Source: Clostridium carboxidivorans P7
GTDB lineage: Bacteria > Bacillota > Clostridia > Clostridiales > Clostridiaceae
Direction of reading: 5' to 3'
DNA: 64,000 nucleotides
Assembly (NCBI RefSeq): GCF_001038625.1
Contig: NZ_CP011803.1
Span: forward strand, 4,588,001 to 4,652,000
The position numbers were made by a program, and so were the translations under genes. Under the pieces are notes generated by a model. That model worked only from the letters and a program-made list of their open reading frames with translations, was not told where the DNA came from and did not search any database. Of the stretch, positions 1-9,286 are shown one piece after another (the stretch's first letter is position 1; each line of letters starts with the position of its first letter).

Positions 1-112
1 AATCAACTATTCTCATAATTAATTTAATTTTACAATATATCCCGGATGGTAAAGATGCTATAACCTTTTTATAAATCAATCCTATTTAATTTATTAGTAT
101 TTAAATATAATA

Positions 113-150
113 TTAAAGGTCAAAAATCATAAAAATTTTTTGACCTTTAA
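113..150. repeat. 14-bp inverted repeat with 10-nt loop
   Basis: Perfect inverted repeat: arms 113-126 and 137-150. Each arm contains the heptamer GGTCAAA or its complement, the same half-site found in the hsp18 operator 120 bp downstream. No clear T-run follows on the plus strand, so it is not a convincing terminator for a gene to the left. The rest of 1-358 is AT-rich non-coding DNA in which I see no gene. Confidence 0.5.
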
Positions 151-271
151 TAAAATTTCATCATATTTTTTAATATCATGTTATTTTTAACTTATAATTA
201 CTATTTAAACAATTTAAATTAATATTAATTTAAATATCTATTAAAACCATTTAAATACTAATCTTTCTTAC

Positions 272-301
272 TTTGACTTTCTTTGACCTTTGTATTATTA
301 T
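272..301 (+). promoter_or_regulatory. hsp18 promoter with CtsR-type operator
   Basis: TTTGACT (272-278), a 3-nt spacer and TTTGACC (282-288) form the direct heptad repeat that, read on the minus strand, is GGTCAAA-N3-AGTCAAA, matching the known CtsR consensus. A SigA-like promoter overlaps it: TTGACT (273-278), 17-nt spacer, TATTAT (296-301). A repressor bound here would cover the -35 element, so heat-inducible CtsR control of hsp18 is the natural inference. The match is direct; regulation is inferred. Confidence 0.8.
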
Positions 302-358
302 ATAAGCATAAACACAATATACAAATAAAAATAATAACAAATTAAGGAGGTTTTTATT

Positions 359-811
359 ATGTTTGATATGATTCCTTTTAGAAGAAACAATTCCATAAAT
401 AAAAGAGGTGACGATATTTTCGATAGCTTTTTGAACAATTTCTTTGGCGATGATATGTTCTATCCATCAAATATTTCTACATTCGGAAATGGCTTCAAAG
501 TAGATTTAAAAGAAGATGAAAATAACTACATGATAGAAGCTGACTTACCTGGTATAAAAAAAGAAAATATAGATATTAATCTTAACAATAACTATTTAAC
601 TATATCAGCAAAACGTCAGGACGATGTAGAAGATAAAAATGGAAATTATGTAAGACGAGAAAGAAGATATGGAGAATTTAAGAGAAGTTTTTATATAGAC
701 AATGTAGATGAAAACACTATTGATGCATCTTTTAGTGATGGTGTATTAAAAGTTATTCTTCCCAAAAAAGAAAAAACTAAAGAATCTCAGAGAAGAATAG
801 ATATTCATTAA
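359..811 (+). CDS. hsp18: Hsp20 / alpha-crystallin small heat-shock protein
   Basis: A 150-residue small heat-shock protein, an ATP-independent holdase that keeps unfolding cytoplasmic proteins soluble. Residues of about 45-140 form the alpha-crystallin domain, including the EADLPGIKKENI stretch and the C-terminal GVLKVILPKK motif typical of the family. Length equals that of clostridial Hsp18. The ATG follows AAGGAGG with good spacing. It is monocistronic, facing dnaB across a shared hairpin terminator. A CtsR-type operator overlaps its promoter, which fits a stress-induced gene. Family assignment is secure; the symbol follows the clostridial hsp18 precedent. Confidence 0.95.
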   Translation: MFDMIPFRRNNSINKRGDDIFDSFLNNFFGDDMFYPSNISTFGNGFKVDLKEDENNYMIEADLPGIKKENIDINLNNNYLTISAKRQDDVEDKNGNYVRRERRYGEFKRSFYIDNVDENTIDASFSDGVLKVILPKKEKTKESQRRIDIH

Positions 812-851
812 TATTTTTACAGCATAAAAATTCAATGTTGTATTTAAATTT

Positions 852-889
852 AAAAATGAGGCTCGCTGTAAAAAGCTAGCCTCATTTTT
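852..889. terminator. Bidirectional intrinsic terminator between hsp18 and dnaB
   Basis: Twelve-base perfect stem, arms 852-863 and 878-889, with A-run on one side and T-run on the other, so it can serve both convergent genes. It overlaps the dnaB stop codon. Confidence 0.85.
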
Positions 890-2222
890 ATTGTTGGTGT
901 ATAACATCCAAATTACCAAACTTACTGAATTGTCCAAGCCAAGCAAGTTTAACAGTACCTGTAGGACCATTTCTTTGCTTTGCAATGATACATTCACCCA
1001 CATTTTTCTCTTCTGTTTCTTTATTGTAATATTCATCCCTATATAAAAACATAACCACGTCAGCATCTTGTTCTATAGAACCTGACTCTCTAAGGTCTGA
1101 TAACATAGGTCTATGATCTGTTCTTGCTTCTGGTGCACGAGATAACTGCGATAGTGCAACAACTGGACATTGCATTTCTTTTGCCAGTGCTTTAATAGAT
1201 CTAGATATTTCTGATACTTCCTGCTGCCTGCTTTCTGATCCTTTACTTCCTGACATTAACTGAAGATAGTCCACCATTATTATATCTATTCCATGCTCTA
1301 TCTTCAATCTTCTGCACTTAGATCGCATTTCCATAACTGAAATACCTGCTGTATCATCTATGTATATTTTAGCGCCGCCAAGTGGACCTGATGCTTTAGC
1401 AATGTTTTCCCAATCTTTATCATCTAGATTACCTGTTCTTAATCTAAGCATATCTACATGAGCCTCAGAACACAAAAGCTTATATGCTAACTGTTCCTTA
1501 GACATTTCTAAAGAAAAAATAGCTACACTTTTTCCTTCTCTTAAAGCCGCATTTTCTGCTATATTTAAAGCAAATGTAGTTTTTCCCATAGATGGTCTTG
1601 CTGCAATTAGCACCATATCACCTTTTTGAAATCCTGATGTTTTAGCATCAAGTTCTCTAAATCCTGAAGGTACTCCTGTGGTTTGACCTTTATTATTAAA
1701 AAGCCTTTCTATTTCTATAAATCCTCTTTCCAAAACAGTACTCATTGGTTCAAAATCAGCAGTATTAGTATTGTTAGAAATATCAAATATTTGTTTTTCT
1801 GCTAAATCAATAACCCCTAATACATCATCTTGGCTATTATAGCTTTCTTCTATTACTTTTGTAGAGGATCTAATAAGTTTTCTTAATACTGATTTATCTT
1901 TTACTATTTTTATATAGGATTGTATATTTGCTGTAGAAACTACTGAACCGCTTAATTCACTTATATAAGTTATTCCTCCTGCAGCATCTAGTTTATCATT
2001 AGATTTTAAATTTTCTGTAAGAGTTATTATATCAACAGCTACATCTTTTTGATTCAAATCTAATATAGCATTAAATATAACTTTATGTGCATCCTTATAA
2101 AAGTCCTCAGTTTTTAAAACTTCCATAGCCTCAGCTATGGAAGTTTTATCTACAAGCATTGAACCTATTACACTTTGCTCTGCCTCTATATTATGAGGCA
2201 TACTTCTAAGAGGTGCATCCAT
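888..2222 (-). CDS. dnaB: Replicative DNA helicase DnaB
   Basis: The 444-residue hexameric helicase that unwinds DNA at the replication fork. The N-terminal primase-interacting domain covers roughly residues 1-130. The RecA-like ATPase follows, with Walker A ARPSMGKTTFALN (near residue 210), the Walker B-like IIMVDYLQLM, and the arginine-finger region near the C-terminus. Length is standard and no intein is present. ATG start with AAGGAG upstream. It is the last gene of the MazG-like/yybS/gdpP/rplI/lonB/dnaB operon, four bases from lonB. Confidence 0.98.
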   Translation of the reverse strand: MDAPLRSMPHNIEAEQSVIGSMLVDKTSIAEAMEVLKTEDFYKDAHKVIFNAILDLNQKDVAVDIITLTENLKSNDKLDAAGGITYISELSGSVVSTANIQSYIKIVKDKSVLRKLIRSSTKVIEESYNSQDDVLGVIDLAEKQIFDISNNTNTADFEPMSTVLERGFIEIERLFNNKGQTTGVPSGFRELDAKTSGFQKGDMVLIAARPSMGKTTFALNIAENAALREGKSVAIFSLEMSKEQLAYKLLCSEAHVDMLRLRTGNLDDKDWENIAKASGPLGGAKIYIDDTAGISVMEMRSKCRRLKIEHGIDIIMVDYLQLMSGSKGSESRQQEVSEISRSIKALAKEMQCPVVALSQLSRAPEARTDHRPMLSDLRESGSIEQDADVVMFLYRDEYYNKETEEKNVGECIIAKQRNGPTGTVKLAWLGQFSKFGNLDVIHQQ

Positions 2223-2225
2223 TCG

Positions 2226-4142
2226 TTATCTCTCCTTAGAATTACTTTCAAAAACTATTTTCATTAATTCTTCTATATTTTTTACTGCTTTTATTTCTAT
2301 ATCTTCAAGCTCTGTTGGCGCTTCTTTTATATTATCTTCAGGCATAATTACAAGCTTTATACCTTTTCTTCTTGCACCATAAATTTTTTCGAATATACCT
2401 CCAACAGGCTTTACTTTACCTCTTAAAGATATTTCTCCAGTTATAGCTACATCTTGCCTTAATGGCTTATTTAAAAGTGCACTTATAATACATATTGTAA
2501 TAGCTGCTCCAGCAGAAGGTCCATCTATTTTACCTCCTCCTATAACATTTACATGTATATCATAGTCACTTAAATCCTTATCTGCTATTTTTCTTATTAC
2601 AGAAGCTGCATTAAATACAGAATCTTTTGCCATACTTCCAGCAGTATCATTAAATCTTACTGAACCTTTGCCTTTTTCTTTTGCTTCAAAAACAGCTGTT
2701 TCTATCTCTAATGTAGATCCAATATATCCACTAACACCTAACCCGTATATATGTCCAATTTCATATTTTACTTCATTTTTAACATCTTCAAAAGGTACCA
2801 ATCTACTTATGCTTATAACCTCATTTAAATCCTCATTTGTTATTAAAACTTTTGAATTCAAATCAGTTCCTTTTTGATTATATAAAACATATCCGTATGC
2901 ATCTGCAAGTATATTAACAGCTTTTCTACCTTCTATTGTATATCTACTTATAGTTTCTGCTACGCCTTCTTCTAAATTAATATCAATTTTGTTTGCTGCG
3001 TTTTCAACTATTTTCTTTATATCACTTGAGCTTAAAGGTTCAAAATAAACTTCTGTACATCTTGATCTGAGCGCTGGATTTATTTCATTAGGCTCCCTAG
3101 TTGTTGCTCCTATTAATATAAAATCTGCTGGTGCTCCATTTTCAAAAAGATATTTTATATATTTAGGAGTACTTTCATCATCTGGATCATAATATGAAGA
3201 TGAAAATTCTACTCTTTTATCCTCTAATACCTTTAATAATTTATTTTGGAGCATTTCATCTAATTCTCCAATTTCATCAATAAAAAGTATTCCTCCATGA
3301 GCTTCTGTTACAAGTCCAGGTTTTGGTTCCGGAGTACCAGTTTCTGCTAAATCCCTTTTTGTACCTTGGTATATAGGATCGTGCACTGAACCTAATAATG
3401 GATTTGTTATTTCCCTTGGGTCCCATCTTAAAGTAGTACCATCAACTTCCACAAACTTAGCACTTTCTTCAAAAGGAGTATACTGCAATTTTTTAACTTC
3501 CTCTAATGCTAATCTTGCAGCTGTAGTTTTTCCAACCCCTGGTGGACCATATAGTATAATATGTTGTGGATATGGTGATGCTAACTTTGATAATATAGAT
3601 TTTATAGCTCTTTCCTGTCCTACAATTTCAGAAAAACATCCTGGTCTTAAAATGCTCTGAATATTTTTACTTAACTTATTAGAATCTAAAACTTCAAGTT
3701 GAGCATATTTTTTAAGTGTCTTTGCATTTTCTGGTCCTTTTTGCTTTTTTATAATTCCTAATCTTACTTCATCTAAATACTTATCTTGCTTTTCTATAAG
3801 ATTTTTTTCTACTTCTTGCTCTATTTTGCTTTTTACATACTTTGTTGCCAAAGCTTCTGAAATCCAAACATTTGTATCTTCTAAAACCTTACATGCATTT
3901 GATTCAGTAGGCATAGTTTGTAATCCCTTACCATCACTTACTATCATGTTCAAAGCATACAACCTCTTTAGCATGTCTTTACTTTTCACATAGCTTTGTA
4001 ATTTATATTTTACTGTCCTAGATCTTATAGTACCTTCATCCAATACCTTATTTAATATCTCATACAATACATTTATTTGGGTCTCAATTGATATATTGTC
4101 AATAAATTCATCTTCTATATCATTCACAAATTGTGATTTCAC
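2226..4142 (-). CDS. lonB: ATP-dependent Lon-type protease LonB
   Basis: A 638-residue AAA+ protease of the LonB type, lacking the long LonA N-domain. The ATPase carries Walker A GPPGVGKTTAARL near residue 200 and Walker B ILFIDEIGELD. The C-terminal S16 protease domain has the catalytic Ser in DGPSAGAAI and the catalytic Lys in ISLRGKVKPVGG, completing the Ser-Lys dyad. GTG start with GGGGGAG upstream. In bacilli LonB is associated with the forespore; that role here is inferred. The placement between rplI and dnaB is the usual clostridial arrangement. Confidence 0.93.
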   Translation of the reverse strand: MKSQFVNDIEDEFIDNISIETQINVLYEILNKVLDEGTIRSRTVKYKLQSYVKSKDMLKRLYALNMIVSDGKGLQTMPTESNACKVLEDTNVWISEALATKYVKSKIEQEVEKNLIEKQDKYLDEVRLGIIKKQKGPENAKTLKKYAQLEVLDSNKLSKNIQSILRPGCFSEIVGQERAIKSILSKLASPYPQHIILYGPPGVGKTTAARLALEEVKKLQYTPFEESAKFVEVDGTTLRWDPREITNPLLGSVHDPIYQGTKRDLAETGTPEPKPGLVTEAHGGILFIDEIGELDEMLQNKLLKVLEDKRVEFSSSYYDPDDESTPKYIKYLFENGAPADFILIGATTREPNEINPALRSRCTEVYFEPLSSSDIKKIVENAANKIDINLEEGVAETISRYTIEGRKAVNILADAYGYVLYNQKGTDLNSKVLITNEDLNEVISISRLVPFEDVKNEVKYEIGHIYGLGVSGYIGSTLEIETAVFEAKEKGKGSVRFNDTAGSMAKDSVFNAASVIRKIADKDLSDYDIHVNVIGGGKIDGPSAGAAITICIISALLNKPLRQDVAITGEISLRGKVKPVGGIFEKIYGARRKGIKLVIMPEDNIKEAPTELEDIEIKAVKNIEELMKIVFESNSKER

Positions 4143-4154
4143 AGGTTCTCCCCC

Positions 4155-4598
4155 TTATTTTTCTGCTATAATAACTTTTATTTTAGTTGAAATTTCAGGA
4201 TATAGTTTTACTTCTACATCATAAGTTCCAACTTGTTTTATGTTATCTACTACGATTTTTTTCTTATCAACTTTTAAATTATATTTTTTATTTAATTCAT
4301 CAGCTATATCCTTTCCTGTTATTGATCCAAATAATTTTCCATTTTCACCTGTTTTAACTGAAAGGTTTATTTCCTTTCCCTTTAAGCTTTCAGCAATCTT
4401 TTGAGCTGCTTCTATTTCTGCAAGTTTTTGTCTTCTTTCAGCTTCCTTTTTGTTATTTAATATATGAACATTAGTACCTGTTGCTTCTTGTGCAAGTCCT
4501 CTTGGTAATAAATAATTTCTTGCATATCCATCAGAAGCATTTATTATATCTCCTTTCTTTCCTACTGATTTTACGTCTTTTAAAAGTATAACCTTCAT
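4155..4598 (-). CDS. rplI: 50S ribosomal protein L9
   Basis: A 147-residue L9, a large-subunit protein with two globular domains joined by a long helix. The N-terminal MKVILLKDVKSVGKKGDII signature binds 23S rRNA; the lysine-rich linker helix spans about residues 45-75 and the C-terminal domain follows. Full length. Its ATG overlaps the gdpP stop codon by one base, with the ribosome-binding site inside gdpP, so translation is probably coupled. Confidence 0.98.
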   Translation of the reverse strand: MKVILLKDVKSVGKKGDIINASDGYARNYLLPRGLAQEATGTNVHILNNKKEAERRQKLAEIEAAQKIAESLKGKEINLSVKTGENGKLFGSITGKDIADELNKKYNLKVDKKKIVVDNIKQVGTYDVEVKLYPEISTKIKVIIAEK

Positions 4599-6583
4599 TA
4601 TTCTTCACCTTCCATAATGTATTTGCCAATGGCATCTTTAAGTTTTTTTAAAGCTTCATCTAATGTGACTTTTTTAATTGTTGCCCCTGCCATAGTCATA
4701 TGTCCTCCTCCACCCAAAGATTCAAGTATAACTTGCACATTGACTTCTCCTAAAGATCTTCCGCTAATACATACATTATCTTTTATTTTAACAAAAACAA
4801 AAGATGCTTTGATACCTGTAATATTTAGCAATTCATCAGCAGCCTGTGCAGCTAATACAATATCTTCTATTTCATTGGGGCATACAGCTATTGCTATATT
4901 ATTAAATATTTCAGCTGACTTTATAATTTCAGCTCTTTTTAAATAGGTGTCTAAATCATCTGCAAAAAATTTTTTTACATCCACAGTATCTGCTCCCAAT
5001 CTTCTTAAAAAAGAGGCAGCTTCAAAAGTTCTTACACCAGTTTTAAAACAAAAATTCTTAGTATCAACACAAATTCCTGCCAAAAGAGCTTCTGCTTCTA
5101 TTATTTTTATTTTTGGTTTTTCAACCATATACTGAAGCATTTCTGTAACTAATTCAGATGTAGATGATGCATATGGTTCTATATAGCTTAAAAGTGCTCC
5201 TTCTACAAAATCTGTAGACTTTCTATGATGATCTATTATAACTATTTTTTCAAAAGCATCTACTACTTTTATGTCTTGAACATACCCTCTGCTATGAACA
5301 TCTACAAGTATAAGTAAACTATTATATTTCATATTGTCTATACATTCTTTGCTACTTATAAATACCTTTTCATAATCTTCTTCATTTTTAATTTTTTCTA
5401 AAATTAAGTTTATACTGCTATTAGTTTCTTCTAATACTATGTGACAATCCTTTTTTAAAAATTTTATTGTACTATATATTCCAACAGCAGCTCCAAGACA
5501 ATCTATATCTGGATTTATATGTCCCATTATAAAAACATCACTACTAGCATTTATTAATTCTACCAGAGCATGTGCTATGACTCTTGCTCTTACCTTAGTT
5601 CTTTTCTCTACTTCTTTTGTTTTTCCTCCATAAAAGGATAACTTTTCTCCATTTTTAACTACAGTTTGATCTCCACCTCTTCCAAGTGCTAGTTCCTTAG
5701 CAGATGCTGCAAAATTTTCATTTTGCAGCGGAGTCTCTCCACCACGTCCTACTCCTATACTTAAAGTAACAGCTAGTTTATTGCCCATATTTATCTCTCT
5801 TATATTATCTAATATTTCAAACTTTTTTTCCATCTCTTTTTCAACATAATTATCTTGAACACATAATACATATTTATTATCATCATATTTTCTCATCATT
5901 GCATTTAAACTTTGAGCATAACAATTTATTGTTCTTTCTATTTCTGCAACTATTAATGGTCTTTGGCCTTCCTCAATGGTTTTAATTACATCATGAAAAT
6001 TATCTACTTCCATAAGCATTATAGTATATTTATTCAACTCTAAGTTCTTAACAATTTTCAACATCTGTGTAACATCATAAAGGTACAGAAGTATTATTCT
6101 ATCTTCTAAGTTATCAGATATATCAACTACATTACTATATATATCATAATAATTTTCCTTTAGTTTAACATTCTTCATCATATTTTTTTTACCATCTAAA
6201 ATTTGTCTTAAATTAATTTCTTTAATTACACCATTAATATTTTTACCTAATATATCTTCATTTTTAATTATATAAGAATATTTCTGATTATACCAAAGAA
6301 TTTCTCCTTTTTTATCTATCATAATTAATGGAAAAGGCATCTTTACTAAAGTATTTCTAGTTGCGTTATCCAACTGAGATGAAAAATTCTCTATAAATTT
6401 CTTCCATTCTGTTTGCCTAACTTTTGTATTTTTCATATTATATACTACAAGAATTATATATAAACTTATAAATACTATTCCTATATAAAAATGCCTATAA
6501 ACTATAATTACTGAAATAAGAATAGCTATTATGATCATATATACTTTGTTACCGGTTATAAAATAATTATATTTTTTATCCAT
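4598..6583 (-). CDS. gdpP: Cyclic-di-AMP phosphodiesterase GdpP
   Basis: A 661-residue membrane phosphodiesterase that hydrolyses c-di-AMP to pApA. Order of parts: two N-terminal transmembrane helices (about 11-50), a degenerate PAS domain (about 60-170), a degenerate GGDEF domain lacking the catalytic GG[DE]EF, then a DHH domain (GHINPDIDCLGA, VDVHSRG, IDHHRKS) and a DHHA1 domain ending in GGGGHMTMAGA. All metal-binding motifs of an active DHH enzyme are visible. It lies between yybS and rplI, as in many Firmicutes, and likely tunes c-di-AMP-dependent potassium, osmotic and wall homeostasis. Confidence 0.96.
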   Translation of the reverse strand: MDKKYNYFITGNKVYMIIIAILISVIIVYRHFYIGIVFISLYIILVVYNMKNTKVRQTEWKKFIENFSSQLDNATRNTLVKMPFPLIMIDKKGEILWYNQKYSYIIKNEDILGKNINGVIKEINLRQILDGKKNMMKNVKLKENYYDIYSNVVDISDNLEDRIILLYLYDVTQMLKIVKNLELNKYTIMLMEVDNFHDVIKTIEEGQRPLIVAEIERTINCYAQSLNAMMRKYDDNKYVLCVQDNYVEKEMEKKFEILDNIREINMGNKLAVTLSIGVGRGGETPLQNENFAASAKELALGRGGDQTVVKNGEKLSFYGGKTKEVEKRTKVRARVIAHALVELINASSDVFIMGHINPDIDCLGAAVGIYSTIKFLKKDCHIVLEETNSSINLILEKIKNEEDYEKVFISSKECIDNMKYNSLLILVDVHSRGYVQDIKVVDAFEKIVIIDHHRKSTDFVEGALLSYIEPYASSTSELVTEMLQYMVEKPKIKIIEAEALLAGICVDTKNFCFKTGVRTFEAASFLRRLGADTVDVKKFFADDLDTYLKRAEIIKSAEIFNNIAIAVCPNEIEDIVLAAQAADELLNITGIKASFVFVKIKDNVCISGRSLGEVNVQVILESLGGGGHMTMAGATIKKVTLDEALKKLKDAIGKYIMEGEE

Positions 6584-6598
6584 TTAATAAGCCCCCAT

Positions 6599-7582
6599 TT
6601 ATTTTTCTTTAGGCCTTCTTCTATTTGGGTCAAGTTTTCTAAAATCCAATAATATATCTATAAGTCCTAAATAAATGAAAACTACAAGGAGCGGAGAAAA
6701 AATAGTAAATATTAATATTAAATTTGAAATTAATTTTGACATATTAAATTTATTTCTTAAATAATATAAAACAAAGGCTGCTCCATTTAGTAAAAGGATA
6801 ATTTGAAGAATACCATAGCCAGCTGTTGTTATAGAACTACCTATAGACATGTTATTTTTAGTAAGCAATACTCCTATTAAAATGAAAATAGCTACTATTG
6901 CTGCCATTTTACTATTAATATAAAAATTAGTAAAAGGTTTTACTTCTACTGTATCATATTTTAATTTTTTTAGTATCACTCTAGTTACATAATAATTTAA
7001 ACATGCTGACATGAATCCAGACAAAATTATAATTAATAGAAAGTTTTTTGTTAAATTATCTGGCTTAGCAAATTCATATATACTATCTAATACAGCTGAT
7101 TGTTCTTTAGTTAATCCCATACCAGCATACATTTGCTTTGTCATACTTACAGATTGTTGTAATTGATTTGACAGAAAATCTATAATTCCCTGTTGTCCTG
7201 CTAAGTGTACTAATATAACAAAACTTATTGTAATTCCTATAGCAGACATCATAGTTAACATAATTAAGGTTAAACTGTTACTTTTTTTATGTTTTATACA
7301 ATATCCTAAAGTCACTCCAACAGTACCAAGTATAATTAAGCATTGAAATGCTTGTATCGGATCACTTAACATAGCTACTATAATTGAACTAACTACTACT
7401 GCAGCTAATGTAACTTTCAAATTATGTCTTATATAAAGTATTATTACAGGAATTGGTAAGATTAATTTACCAACAACCGCCAACACAGGTACATATAAGT
7501 TAGCAAGCATAATTACTACAATTAGAGTTGATATTAACCCTGCTTCAACTACTGACTTTGTGCTATAACTTCTATTTTGCAT
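6599..7582 (-). CDS. yybS: YybS-like DUF2232 membrane protein
   Basis: A polytopic membrane protein of about 327 residues with roughly eight hydrophobic segments and a basic C-terminal tail. It belongs to the DUF2232/YybS family found upstream of gdpP in Firmicutes; biochemical function is unknown. Two ATGs are possible. The first, at 7594, overlaps the stop codon of the upstream gene. The second, at 7582, is preceded five bases away by GGAGG, which lies inside the first four codons, so 7582 is preferred. Co-transcribed with gdpP, 15 bases apart. Confidence 0.85.
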   Translation of the reverse strand: MQNRSYSTKSVVEAGLISTLIVVIMLANLYVPVLAVVGKLILPIPVIILYIRHNLKVTLAAVVVSSIIVAMLSDPIQAFQCLIILGTVGVTLGYCIKHKKSNSLTLIMLTMMSAIGITISFVILVHLAGQQGIIDFLSNQLQQSVSMTKQMYAGMGLTKEQSAVLDSIYEFAKPDNLTKNFLLIIILSGFMSACLNYYVTRVILKKLKYDTVEVKPFTNFYINSKMAAIVAIFILIGVLLTKNNMSIGSSITTAGYGILQIILLLNGAAFVLYYLRNKFNMSKLISNLILIFTIFSPLLVVFIYLGLIDILLDFRKLDPNRRRPKEK

Positions 7583-7593
7583 CTTTTCCTCCA

Positions 7594-7911
7594 TTATTCT
7601 CTTTCCTTTAAATGATTATACAGCTTAGTTAAATCCTTACCTTCTTTCTCTATTTTATCCTCTTCTATTATTCCTACTTTTAACTTTTTTCTCATGTTTT
7701 CATCTACAGCTGTATGTGAATATCCAAGTCGTTCAGATAGTAAGTATAATACTATTATTGCCCCTGAAATACAATCTAATATTGCATTTTGAGCTATATT
7801 ACTACCTTTAGTAAGTATTTTAAACAAATCACCAATTGTACATAAAAGATCTGCTTTCAATTCTTCTATTACTTTCACATTATACATTATATTAAAATCT
7901 TCTTTTCTCAT
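7594..7911 (-). CDS. MazG-like family protein
   Basis: A 105-residue helical protein resembling the short MazG-like family seen upstream of yybS in clostridia. MazG folds are nucleotide pyrophosphohydrolases, but I do not see a convincing full set of EExxE metal ligands, so enzymatic activity is uncertain. First gene of the operon that runs to dnaB; GGGGG-rich ribosome-binding site just upstream. Its stop overlaps the alternative first ATG of yybS. Family placement is by similarity of context and sequence feel and is moderate. Confidence 0.6.
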   Translation of the reverse strand: MRKEDFNIMYNVKVIEELKADLLCTIGDLFKILTKGSNIAQNAILDCISGAIIVLYLLSERLGYSHTAVDENMRKKLKVGIIEEDKIEKEGKDLTKLYNHLKERE

Positions 7912-8035
7912 TTACCCCCATCCCCCTCAAAGCTATACTTCTATTTTAGTTATTTTTATGCATTTATGCAATAAATCTATGCTTATTAAAGTTTTAGCTA
8001 ATACATAATAGCATTATACATAAATTGAAACATGA

Positions 8036-8171
8036 TTTTTATATTTTAAATTCTATTAATTACACTTGTCAACATTATCTACTGAACAAACGTTTTCATA
8101 AAAATATTTCTATTGTATACTTTTACCACAATCATATTCTAAAGTATAAGTTTTATAAATAGCATTGTCAA
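8036..8171 (-). promoter_or_regulatory. Tandem promoters for the MazG-like-to-dnaB operon
   Basis: Two SigA-type promoters read leftward. The distal one has TTGACA (complement of 8166-8171), a 17-nt spacer and TATACT (8143-8148). The proximal one has TTGACA (8067-8072), an 18-nt spacer and TAAAAT (8043-8048). This fills most of the 329-bp gap 7912-8240; nothing else recognisable is there except the rpsR terminator. Confidence 0.65.
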
Positions 8172-8203
8172 TTTATAATATTATATAAATAAACAAAAAA
8201 TAA

Positions 8204-8232
8204 AAAGTGAAGAATAAAAAATCCTTCACCTT
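8204..8232 (-). terminator. Terminator of the rpsF-ssb-rpsR operon
   Basis: Nine-base stem (8204-8212 with 8224-8232, one G-U pair in the transcript) followed leftward by a U-run, 9 bases after the rpsR stop codon. Confidence 0.8.
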
Positions 8233-8240
8233 AAATTCCA

Positions 8241-8498
8241 CTATTCTGTTGTGAATGGTAGTAATGCTATATTTCTTGCTCTCTTTATAGCATCTGTAAG
8301 TTGTCTTTGATGTTTTGCACAGTTTCCGGAAATTCTTCTTGGAAGAATTTTACCTCTTTCTGTAACATACTTTCTCAACTTATTTATATCTTTGTAATCT
8401 ATTGATTCAGCTTTATCCATACAAAAACTGCAAATTTTTCTTTTAGCTCTTCTCATTTTGCCAGAATTTCTTCTGCCGCCATCTCTATTATTTTGCAT
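8241..8498 (-). CDS. rpsR: 30S ribosomal protein S18
   Basis: An 85-residue S18, a small-subunit platform protein that pairs with S6. Typical core motifs are present: DYKDINKLRKYVTERGKI, LPRRISGNCAKHQRQL and the terminal IKRARNIALLPFT. Cysteines in CSFC and the GNCAKH element match the zinc-binding (C+) form of S18. Last gene of rpsF-ssb-rpsR, 18 bases downstream of ssb; AAGGAGG ribosome-binding site. Confidence 0.98.
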   Translation of the reverse strand: MQNNRDGGRRNSGKMRRAKRKICSFCMDKAESIDYKDINKLRKYVTERGKILPRRISGNCAKHQRQLTDAIKRARNIALLPFTTE

Positions 8499-8516
8499 CC
8501 TTATCCCTCCTTACCT

Positions 8517-8963
8517 TTAAAATGGGATATCTCCATCATCTACTGGCGTGATATCCTCTCCATAGGCTTTTTCATTAAAGCCTTGAGTATTTCCAAATTC
8601 TTCAGATGAAGCTTCGTTAAATGATGGTGCTGCTGATCTATTTCCACTTCCCCATTCAAGGAATTGTACTTCATCTGCAACAACTTCAGTAACATATCTT
8701 CTAGTACCGTCTTTAGCATCATATGTTCTAGTTTGAATTCTACCACAAACTCCCATGAGCTTACCTTTGCTCATATAATTTGCTGTAGATTCAGCTTGTT
8801 TTCCCCATACTACTATAGGGATAAAATCAGCTTCTTTTTGACCATCTCTAGAAAATTTTCTATCAACGGCTAAAGTAAAGGTGGCAACAGCTGTACCATT
8901 TCCTGGAGTAAATTTTAACTCAGGATCTTTGGTTAATCTTCCAATTAAAACAACCTTGTTCAT
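8517..8963 (-). CDS. ssb: Single-stranded DNA-binding protein
   Basis: A 148-residue SSB. The N-terminal OB fold (about 1-105) begins MNKVVLIGRLTKDPEL and is followed by a flexible tail ending in the acidic DDGDIPF tip, which recruits repair and replication partners such as PriA, RecQ and RecO. It binds single strands at the replication fork. Sits between rpsF and rpsR, the normal Firmicute arrangement that ties SSB supply to ribosome synthesis. Confidence 0.98.
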   Translation of the reverse strand: MNKVVLIGRLTKDPELKFTPGNGTAVATFTLAVDRKFSRDGQKEADFIPIVVWGKQAESTANYMSKGKLMGVCGRIQTRTYDAKDGTRRYVTEVVADEVQFLEWGSGNRSAAPSFNEASSEEFGNTQGFNEKAYGEDITPVDDGDIPF

Positions 8964-8974
8964 AAAAACACCAC

Positions 8975-9262
8975 CTATTTTTCATCTTTAACTATTATGT
9001 GTCTTATAACAGTATCTGTAATTCTGAATACTCTGTCTAACTCTTTTGGTAATTCAGGACCAGCGCTGAAATTTATTAGAGTATAAGTACCTTCGCCAAT
9101 CTTGTTTATTTCATAAGCAAGTTTTCTCTTGCCCCAAGCATCAACGTTATCTACTACGCCTCCACCATTTTCTATTACGCCCTTAAACTTTTCAACGTTA
9201 GCTTTAACAGCTTCTTCGTCTAATGATGGGTGTAATATGAATATAGTTTCATATTTTCTCAT
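8975..9262 (-). CDS. rpsF: 30S ribosomal protein S6
   Basis: A 95-residue S6, a ferredoxin-fold small-subunit protein that binds S18 and the central domain of 16S rRNA. Characteristic MRKYETIFILHPSLDEE start and WGKRKLAYEI motif. AGGAGGTGA ribosome-binding site. First gene of the operon, preceded by a structured leader that looks like an S6:S18 autoregulatory target. Confidence 0.98.
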   Translation of the reverse strand: MRKYETIFILHPSLDEEAVKANVEKFKGVIENGGGVVDNVDAWGKRKLAYEINKIGEGTYTLINFSAGPELPKELDRVFRITDTVIRHIIVKDEK

Positions 9263-9286
9263 TAGATTTCACCTCCTCCCCTTGGA

